Source: Candidatus Omnitrophota bacterium
Lineage (GTDB): Bacteria > Omnitrophota > Gorgyraeia > 1-14-0-20-64-10
Assembly (NCBI GenBank): GCA_016201735.1
Contig: JACQCH010000012.1
Location: forward strand, 1-39,700
Direction of reading: 5' to 3'
Length of the DNA stretch: 39,700 nt
Part shown: positions 34,764 through 39,700 of the stretch, piece after piece
Layout: every line of letters begins with the position of its first letter
How positions within the stretch are numbered: the stretch's first letter is position 1
Made by a program: the position numbers and the translations under genes
Notes under the pieces: model-generated
The model's database searches: none
What the model was told of the DNA's origin: nothing
What the model saw: the letters and a program-made list of their open reading frames with translations, nothing else

Positions 34764-35049
34764 AAGCGATCTCATCCAACTCCTCCTCACGAAAACGAGG
34801 ATCGCAATTCCGCGGCTTCTCTTCGGACTCCTCGGGATTTCGATCCTTTATTCTCTATTCGCCCTCCACCCTCAGATCCGGGAGCTCAAGCGGAAACTCT
34901 CCCTCCCGGAATTCCAAGGTACCGCCCATCAGCAGACGATGATCCGTTCTTTTCAACAGCTCCAGCGGCGATCGCTCCGGGTCCGCCTGCTGATCCTAAT
35001 TCTGGGAGTTTTAACTCTAGGATGGATGATCCGCTCATTTCTTTCCTGA
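34759..35049 (+). CDS. Hidden small membrane ORF without a standard start codon
   Basis: Absent from the ORF track because no ATG, GTG or TTG opens it. The frame between the slipin stop and the DUF2062 gene is open from 34729 to the TGA at 35047-35049. It reads LLLTKTRIAIPRLLFGLLGI...SLFALHPQIRELKRKLSLPE...QLQRRSLRVRLLILILGVLTLG, with two hydrophobic helices and a charged middle. Possible starts are ATT 34759, overlapping the slipin stop, or an internal ATG giving only 36 residues. A degenerate copy of the ATTCCCGC repeat (about 34784-34815) lies over its 5' part and may have removed the original start. It is either a gene with a rare start or a recent pseudogene. Confidence 0.45.
   Translation: MRSDLIQLLLTKTRIAIPRLLFGLLGISILYSLFALHPQIRELKRKLSLPEFQGTAHQQTMIRSFQQLQRRSLRVRLLILILGVLTLGWMIRSFLS
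34784..34815. repeat. Degenerate ATTCCCGC-family repeat, copy 3
   Basis: TCCTC-ACGAAAAC-GAGGA (34784-34801) followed by ATCGCAATTCCGCGG resembles the two-hairpin element at 29679 with several mismatches. It overlaps the 5' part of the hidden ORF. Confidence 0.4.
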
Positions 35050-35447
35050 AGAGAAGGGTTAAAGCCCTTATCCATTTCAAGGAGACCCCGCACCGGCTGG
35101 CCCTGGCTTTCGGGCTGGGCGTCTTCTTAGGGATCATCCCCGGCACCGGGGCGATCGCGGCGGCCGTCACGGCAGCCCTGTTTCAGCTGAACCTGCCGGT
35201 CATGGTGGCGGGAGCACTGCTGACCAATCCGGTCACCACCCCGTTCGTCTACATCGGCAGCTATTTTTTGGGCCACTGGCTGCTCGGCGATTTGTTTCCT
35301 GCCGGTAAGATTGCCCGGATTCTCCTCGACACGCTGATCGGGAACCTGATCCTCGCCGTGGCGCTCGCGTTGATTGGTTACTTCCTGGTGCTCGGGACCA
35401 TTCTTTTTATTCGGAGCCGCCGTAAAAGTGGTGTACACTTAGACTAA
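35022..35447 (+). CDS. DUF2062 membrane protein
   Basis: A 141-residue protein with the DUF2062 core: HRLALAFGLGVFLGIIPGTGAIAAAVTAALFQLNLP, then GALLTNPVTTPFVYIGSYFLGHWLLG, and a C-terminal hydrophobic helix. Three to four transmembrane segments. The family is of unknown function and often lies near glycosyltransferase or envelope genes. It overlaps the hidden ORF by 28 nt. The next gene's ATG follows its TAA directly. Confidence 0.85.
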   Translation: MDDPLISFLKRRVKALIHFKETPHRLALAFGLGVFLGIIPGTGAIAAAVTAALFQLNLPVMVAGALLTNPVTTPFVYIGSYFLGHWLLGDLFPAGKIARILLDTLIGNLILAVALALIGYFLVLGTILFIRSRRKSGVHLD

Positions 35448-38327
35448 ATGTCTCAGTTTCAGGCAAACCCGAGGAAGGCCCTTTTTTTTGTACCCCGATG
35501 GCTGGCCCTTTTCTTAACCCTATGCCTTTCTCTGCCCGCCGGAGTTTATCCCGAGCCGAGTCGAGGGACCCTGCGGGCCGAAGCCAAGCAGGAATCTCAC
35601 CCGGAAGATCTCACGGTTGAACTTAAGCCCCCCCTCGCCGCTGGACTGGAGGAGCTGCCGGAGGAGATTCGCAGACCGCTCAAGGCCGCTCTGTCCTCTT
35701 TGGGGCGAAAGGATCCGCTCCTGCGGCGGTTGCTGGAGGAGCATCTGTTGCCGATGCTTATTTCCCCGCATTCCCAATCAGAGTACCGGGAAATTGTCTC
35801 TCGAGCGCAGAATCTTGTGGCGGAGATGGCCGAAACCGGCGGCTACTCTCCGCTGGAGCTGCGGGCTCTGAATGGAATCGTCAAGGGACTTTCCCATCGA
35901 GGAATCACGGCCTATACGCTTAATTTGCTGAACACCCATCTCCTCCTTCCTCGAGGATTCGTATTCAACATTCGGCCTGGCGGTCTATATCTAGGAGCCG
36001 TGGAGGGGTACGAGCTGCATCGGATCTCCGGAAGCCAGGTACTGGTCGCCGTCGTCTACACAAGAGATCCAAAACTACTGGGGCCATTGGGCCGTGAGCA
36101 GACGGAGCTCTACGGCCTGGCTTTCGTGGGAGTGGGCCACCCGGCCCAGGAGATGAAGGGGGATCGCCTGGAGGGGCTGGCCCACGCAGTAGATTCTGTA
36201 AAGCTTAATCTCGTTTTGATACCAGCCAGCGTGCGGGGTGTGCTTCAGGGAGTTCCTTTTCAGCAGGGCGCAACCCTGCCGGCCTACCTTCGGCTTGCCT
36301 CACGCAGGAAGGTTCCGTTGGCCATGGATATTCTCCTGGAAACTCGAGCGGGCTTACGGCAGATGCACAGCGGTCTTGTCGACGCCAACGACCAGGAACA
36401 GATAAATATTATCTGGGAAGAATATCCGGGGGTACTTGGATATTTTCGGGAATTCTTCCGGGGAAACCGACCAGCCCGCCGGTGGCTGGAGGGTCTATTT
36501 CTAGGAATGGGCTGGGATCACTTGACCGGGCGCGATTACGCGTTCCTGTGGATCGCCGCGAGGATGCACGCGTTGGATCCAAATGCTTCATTGGAACCCG
36601 CCCCGCTGGCGAAAATGGCGCGGACCATCTGGGAAGCCGAATTCTCTGTATCCGCTGACCCAATCCGAATTCCCGCCCGACGTATTTATCCAAGAACCGC
36701 GAAGGAAGCAGGAGAGCAGCTTCTCCGGCTGTCATCCGAAGGTGGTTCGCAGCAGAAGGGAGGTTTGGAGGAGAAGCCCGTCGATCCTCTGAAGGAGCCG
36801 GTGGCCGCCAAACAAGCCCGGGACATGTTTGACTATGTGGGCCGGATTCTCTCCGGCAAAGAGCTGGTGTCCGATTTTCTCTGGCCTCCTGAATCCAACC
36901 CTCTCGCTTATTCTCGGCGCAGTCAATTCCTCCACGCCAGGATGACCGGGTCAGTAGACGCAACGTTAGAAATTTACAACAAGTTGAGTGAGACGATCGG
37001 TCGGGCCGAGCGGCGGCTCGAGCTTTATCTCAGAGGTGTTCGAACGCTTGAAACCCTCCCCCGGATTTCCCGAATCATCCTGCAGATTGCATGGCACAAC
37101 GGGATGGGTGGAATCAAGACCAAGCATCCGGCGGTGGGGAAAAAGGAACTGAAGGTTTTTGCTGAGAAATACTGGGACTTCTCGGATCAGGGAAAGATTC
37201 CAGATGCAGCTCGCGCAGAGATTTGGGAACGGATGAAAGTTGGAGAAAGCTGGGGGAGCAGGGCCTCAAGATTCTTGCATTTGGAGGATGAGGAGCCTTT
37301 TGCCGGACCGTCGGATGAGAGACTCGTGAAGGCCTTCAGCGCCATCGAGGCGGTTCTAAGGTCTCCCGAATACAAGGCGCCGCGCAGTAAATCGGAGCGG
37401 CGGGGGGTGCGGGGCCCAGCTGTTTTGGAAGCGGATCCATTGGAGCCGCTCCATCAGTTGCGGGACCGATGGCGGGAGCTCTCTCTCGATGCGGTGCAGA
37501 GACTCATTGATACAGCGCCGCAGAAGGAGAAGCAGCCCATTGGCGCCGGTACCCCGCTTCACATCTCCGATCAGGTTGGCAGGAAGGAGGATCGGATCCA
37601 CAAGGAGGATGATGATCAGACCTTGGGCCGTCTGCAAACCCGGCTTAAGACCGGGCCGATGGGCATCGTTGTGGAGAGATCGGGGTCGAGGGTGCTGTTT
37701 CGGATTCTCAACAAAGGGATGGACAGGAGAGACGAAAATCCATCGGCTCGCAGCGAGGCGATCCGTCGGCTGAAAAAATCGATCCGGAGCGTTGAGCTTT
37801 TCCTGGAGAAATACCCCTATGCCAACTTGTTCCTCGATAGTGCCGGCCTGGAGGAGATGCGGGAGTTTGGGACAGTGGAGAAGTTTCTGGAGGAGTTTTC
37901 GGGACGGGTGCGAGGGATGGATTTGTCGAAAGCAGCAGAGCCGTTCCGGGCGGCGAATCATATCCTGGTCCTGCCGGGTTCGGATCTCACGGAAGCGGTG
38001 CTGGCCTTTACGCATCCGGAGTGGGTGGAAGCCGTCAAGGATCAACTGAGGAGCGATTTCATCCTCGCGGAGGCCTACCCAATCAATGGGAAGGTGGTGC
38101 CCCGGTCAGTGGTAATCCAGGAGGAAGGGATCGAAATTGCGAAACCAAATCCAGCGGTTCCCATCCTTGTCTTGCGCAGTCTGAAGGATATCTCGGAGTT
38201 AACCCCCGGCTTCGTCTACGCTGTGGCGGTGAATCGGGCGCTGGCCGGAAAGATTGTCGGGCCGATCATCGGGATTCTCACCTTTCAGGACGAGAAGGGG
38301 CGCACCTTCACCGCCCTCTTCGCGTAA
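35448..38327 (+). CDS. Large secreted AGLEE-segmented protein 2
   Basis: A 959-residue protein starting ATG 35448, immediately after the DUF2062 stop. A TACACT -10-like box ends 8 nt before the ATG and there is no Shine-Dalgarno. A signal peptide (WLALFLTLCLSLPAGVYP) is followed by GTLRAEAKQ, echoing ALREES in protein 1. AGLEE-type motifs lie near residues 64 (LAAGLEE), 439 (KGGLEE) and 801 (SAGLEE). Residues 70-430 are mixed alpha/beta with a VGVGHPAQEMKGDRLEGLAHAVDSVKLNLVLIP stretch described here only in part; the middle is rich in charged helices. No enzyme motif is recognised. The sequence encoding VYPEPSRGT resembles a decayed TCGAC-loop palindrome. Confidence 0.75.
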   Translation: MSQFQANPRKALFFVPRWLALFLTLCLSLPAGVYPEPSRGTLRAEAKQESHPEDLTVELKPPLAAGLEELPEEIRRPLKAALSSLGRKDPLLRRLLEEHLLPMLISPHSQSEYREIVSRAQNLVAEMAETGGYSPLELRALNGIVKGLSHRGITAYTLNLLNTHLLLPRGFVFNIRPGGLYLGAVEGYELHRISGSQVLVAVVYTRDPKLLGPLGREQTELYGLAFVGVGHPAQEMKGDRLEGLAHAVDSVKLNLVLIPASVRGVLQGVPFQQGATLPAYLRLASRRKVPLAMDILLETRAGLRQMHSGLVDANDQEQINIIWEEYPGVLGYFREFFRGNRPARRWLEGLFLGMGWDHLTGRDYAFLWIAARMHALDPNASLEPAPLAKMARTIWEAEFSVSADPIRIPARRIYPRTAKEAGEQLLRLSSEGGSQQKGGLEEKPVDPLKEPVAAKQARDMFDYVGRILSGKELVSDFLWPPESNPLAYSRRSQFLHARMTGSVDATLEIYNKLSETIGRAERRLELYLRGVRTLETLPRISRIILQIAWHNGMGGIKTKHPAVGKKELKVFAEKYWDFSDQGKIPDAARAEIWERMKVGESWGSRASRFLHLEDEEPFAGPSDERLVKAFSAIEAVLRSPEYKAPRSKSERRGVRGPAVLEADPLEPLHQLRDRWRELSLDAVQRLIDTAPQKEKQPIGAGTPLHISDQVGRKEDRIHKEDDDQTLGRLQTRLKTGPMGIVVERSGSRVLFRILNKGMDRRDENPSARSEAIRRLKKSIRSVELFLEKYPYANLFLDSAGLEEMREFGTVEKFLEEFSGRVRGMDLSKAAEPFRAANHILVLPGSDLTEAVLAFTHPEWVEAVKDQLRSDFILAEAYPINGKVVPRSVVIQEEGIEIAKPNPAVPILVLRSLKDISELTPGFVYAVAVNRALAGKIVGPIIGILTFQDEKGRTFTALFA
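35549..35568. repeat. Degenerate TCGAC-loop palindrome, copy 4
   Basis: TCCC-GAGCCGAGTCGA-GGGA is a short-armed (4 bp) match to the family, with a 12-nt loop. It lies in frame right after the signal peptide of AGLEE protein 2. The short arms make this the weakest of the four copies. Confidence 0.4.
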
Positions 38328-38342
38328 GTTTCTGCTTCCTCG

Positions 38343-38371
38343 TTGACCCCGCATTCGTTTCCCTGTATCCT
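38343..38371 (+). promoter_or_regulatory. Promoter of coaX
   Basis: TTGACC (38343-38348), a 17-bp spacer and TATCCT (38366-38371) make a good sigma-70-type promoter. The coaX ATG at 38378 begins 6 nt after the -10, so transcription would start at or next to the A of the ATG. There is no room for a ribosome binding site. Confidence 0.7.
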
Positions 38372-38377
38372 GCACTC

Positions 38378-39154
38378 ATGATGCTGCTGACGATTGATGT
38401 AGGCAATACCAACATCACGGTGGGGGTTTTCTCTTCCTCTAGCCGCAGCCAGGCGCTGGTTTCCCGGGGGGAGATTTCCACGCGCCAACCCCGGCTGGAT
38501 CAGGCGCTCCGCCGGCTGTTAAGGAAGCTTCGGGTTCCTTCAGATGCCATCGGAGGGGTGATCCTCTCCAGCGTGGTCCCCCGCGCGACTGCCGCTTTGA
38601 AACCGGTTCTTAAGAGAATGGTCAAGGCCAAGCTGTTGGTTCTGGGAGAAAACGTCCGGGCACCGGTCATCAACCGGTACCGGGTCCCGGGCCAAGTGGG
38701 GCAGGATCGGCTGGTCAACGCGGCGGCCGCCTTTTACCGGTACGGGGGGCCGGCCATCGTGGTGGATTTCGGGACGGCGGTGACAATCGACCTGGTCAAC
38801 AACCGCCGGGAGTATTTAGGAGGGCTGATCGTTCCGGGAATCGGGATCGCGCTGGAGGCGTTGGCGGCCCGGACGGCCCTCCTGCCGAAAATCAAGCTTG
38901 GTCCCCCCAAGGAATTCCTGAGCCGGGACACGGTGAGCAGTATGCGAAGCGGCATCTTTTTCGGCTATGGCGCCTTATGCGATGGGATTGTGCGCCGGAT
39001 GAAGGCCGATTTGGCCCCGAAGGCGAAGGTGATTTCCACTGGAGGCCATTCCCCCCTGATCGCACACTTCTGCAAGACTGTTCAGATTGTGAACCCTGAC
39101 TTGACGCTCCAAGGTTTGGAGCTGACCTACCGCCTAGCCCAAAAAATCTCTTGA
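38378..39154 (+). CDS. coaX: Type III pantothenate kinase
   Basis: Phosphorylates pantothenate, the first step of coenzyme A synthesis. ATG 38378 (followed by a second ATG) gives 258 residues; the track's 38021 start is inside the AGLEE gene. Family motifs are LTIDVGNTNITVGVF (phosphate loop), ILSSVVPRATAAL, PGQVGQDRLVNAAAA, VVDFGTAVTIDLV, GGLIVPGIGIALEALAARTALLP and a C-terminal STGGHSPLI. It has its own apparently leaderless promoter. The groES -35 box overlaps its stop codon. Confidence 0.95.
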   Translation: MMLLTIDVGNTNITVGVFSSSSRSQALVSRGEISTRQPRLDQALRRLLRKLRVPSDAIGGVILSSVVPRATAALKPVLKRMVKAKLLVLGENVRAPVINRYRVPGQVGQDRLVNAAAAFYRYGGPAIVVDFGTAVTIDLVNNRREYLGGLIVPGIGIALEALAARTALLPKIKLGPPKEFLSRDTVSSMRSGIFFGYGALCDGIVRRMKADLAPKAKVISTGGHSPLIAHFCKTVQIVNPDLTLQGLELTYRLAQKIS

Positions 39155-39178
39155 CAATTTCCTCGGTTTCGCTATTAT
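39151..39178 (+). promoter_or_regulatory. Promoter of groES
   Basis: A perfect TTGACA (39151-39156), a 16-bp spacer and TATTAT (39173-39178). The -35 overlaps the coaX stop codon. The predicted start near 39185 places the CIRCE element in the leader. Confidence 0.8.
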
Positions 39179-39189
39179 AGTCACAGTTT

Positions 39190-39216
39190 CTGGCACTCGA
39201 AGGCTCACACTGCTAA
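39190..39216. promoter_or_regulatory. CIRCE element (HrcA operator)
   Basis: CTGGCACTC, nine bases, then CACTGCTAA. Each half matches 7 of 9 positions of the CIRCE consensus TTAGCACTC-N9-GAGTGCTAA, and the spacer is exactly 9. Placed just after the promoter of groES, it predicts HrcA repression and heat-shock control. hrcA is not in the window. Confidence 0.82.
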
Positions 39217-39272
39217 AATTCTGAGCCAACCGTAAAGTTCGGACCAAATTCTCTGTCTAAGGAGGAACTGGA

Positions 39273-39560
39273 ATGGCGATTCAACCTTGTGGTGACCGGA
39301 TTTTAGTGAAGCTGTTGGATCAGGAGGAGAAATCCCCGGGTGGGATCATCCTGCCGGATACAGCCAAGGAAAAGCCCCAAGAGGGCAAGGTGATGGCCGT
39401 CGGCAAGGGCCGGCTGCTCGAGGATGGGACCGTCAAACCCCTGGAAGTGAAGGTGGGGGACACGGTCCTTTTTGCTAAATATTCCGGCACGGAGGTTCTC
39501 CATGAGGAAAAGGAATTCCTCATCCTCCGGGAAGATGACATCTTAGCGGTTAAGAGATAA
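39273..39560 (+). CDS. groES: Co-chaperonin GroES
   Basis: A 95-residue Cpn10 that caps GroEL. It begins [31 protein letters not shown] and includes the mobile loop ([12 protein letters not shown]), [24 protein letters not shown] and the C-terminal [16 protein letters not shown] lies 7 nt before ATG 39273. Control is by a consensus promoter and CIRCE. Normally groEL follows; here a good ribosome site (AAAGGAG) and an ATG at 39572 are present but the frame stops after six codons, where an insertion sequence begins. Confidence 0.97.
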   Translation: MAIQPCGDRILVKLLDQEEKSPGGIILPDTAKEKPQEGKVMAVGKGRLLEDGTVKPLEVKVGDTVLFAKYSGTEVLHEEKEFLILREDDILAVKR

Positions 39561-39571
39561 AAGGAGATTCT

Positions 39572-39592
39572 ATGAATAGGCCCCCTCCGTAA
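39572..39592 (+). pseudogene. Truncated ORF at the expected groEL start
   Basis: AAAGGAG upstream and an ATG at 39572 sit 11 nt after the groES stop, exactly where groEL would begin. The frame reads MNRPPP then TAA. The simplest reading is that the groEL start is cut off here by an insertion element; the alternative is that the ATG is coincidental. Confidence 0.35.
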
Positions 39593-39666
39593 GTTGTTGA
39601 CGATCAGACCGAGTTGCCCGATCGTTTGTGTTGGAGAGACACAACCAACCATACGAAAGGGGGCTT
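39578..39666 (+). ncRNA. Structured leader of an IS110-type element (possible guide RNA)
   Basis: A long-range stem pairs AGGCCCCCT (39578-39586) with AGGGGGCTT (39658-39666), extended by CGT/ACG across a small internal loop. Inside are two perfect hairpins: ACGATC-N14-GATCGT (39600-39625) and TTGTGT-N7-ACACAA (39626-39644, approximate). The right arm contains the AAGGGGG ribosome site of the transposase. IS110-family elements encode a structured bridge/seek RNA next to the transposase. At about 90 nt this is shorter than described bridge RNAs, so it may instead be only a translational control structure. Confidence 0.4.
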
Positions 39667-39670
39667 GGTT

Positions 39671-39700
39671 ATGGTGTACATCGGGATGGACGTCAGCAGC
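39671..39700 (+). mobile_element. IS110-type transposase, N-terminal start (partial)
   Basis: ATG 39671 with AAGGGGG 7 nt upstream encodes MVYIGMDVSS before the window ends. The I-G-x-DV start is the characteristic N-terminus of IS110-family DEDD transposases, holding the first catalytic aspartate. Only ten residues are visible, so subfamily (IS110 or IS1111) and integrity are unknown. It lies directly downstream of groES. Confidence 0.65.

Noticed and set aside
1-39700. CRISPR array
   Set aside because: No regularly spaced direct repeats with unique spacers were seen, and no cas genes.

Overview
All convincing genes in this 39.7 kb window lie on the plus strand. It is a GC-rich bacterial chromosome segment made of tightly packed housekeeping genes, mostly with 0-20 bp gaps or ATGA-type overlaps. 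The gene content (lepA-lepB, der, plsY, gpsA, an apgM-like enzyme beside hom/thrC/lysC, cimA, nfeD-slipin), the absence of classical thrB, and two large secreted proteins with recurrent 'AAGLEE' motifs suggest an uncultured Gram-negative lineage of the PVC/Omnitrophota type. That placement is an inference from style and content, not from a marker-gene tree.

Layout. 3-137: the 3' end of an IS630-type transposase. 212-13260: one long collinear run of trpB-trpA, manC, an M16 peptidase, rpe, a phosphohexomutase, lepA, lepB, a zinc-ribbon lipoprotein, pgsA, der, plsY and gpsA. It covers tryptophan synthesis, sugar nucleotides, protein export, ribosome-associated GTPases and phospholipid synthesis. 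13261-16250: an accessory pocket with vapBC, a tiny zinc-ribbon protein coupled to a four-helix membrane protein, a decayed tRNA-Pro copy, a MntA/HepT toxin-antitoxin pair overlapping an HNH nuclease gene, an intact tRNA-Pro(GGG) and a palindromic repeat. 16270-29664: hom, thrC, a 995-residue AGLEE protein, an apgM-like probable homoserine kinase, lysC, cimA, valS and nadC. 29742-39154: uvrB, birA, nfeD, slipin, a hidden small membrane ORF, a DUF2062 protein, a 959-residue AGLEE protein and coaX. 39151-39700: a CIRCE-controlled groES followed, where groEL would be expected, by a structured leader and the first codons of an IS110-type transposase.

How it works together. lysC, hom, the apgM-like kinase and thrC make threonine from aspartate (asd is not in the window). 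cimA offers a threonine-independent route into isoleucine. manC with the phosphohexomutase can supply GDP-mannose. gpsA, plsY and pgsA are successive parts of phospholipid synthesis. NfeD and slipin are a known membrane protease/scaffold pair.

Most unusual features: (1) two long secreted proteins segmented by an AGLEE module; (2) palindromic elements at gene junctions, including a near-perfect four-way-junction fold that buries the ribosome binding site of the M16 peptidase; (3) a tRNA-Pro-flanked mntA-hepT-HNH cassette with no integrase; (4) several promoters whose -10 box ends only 6-12 nt before the ATG, which predicts leaderless or near-leaderless mRNAs; (5) an insertion sequence with a folded leader interrupting the groESL operon.
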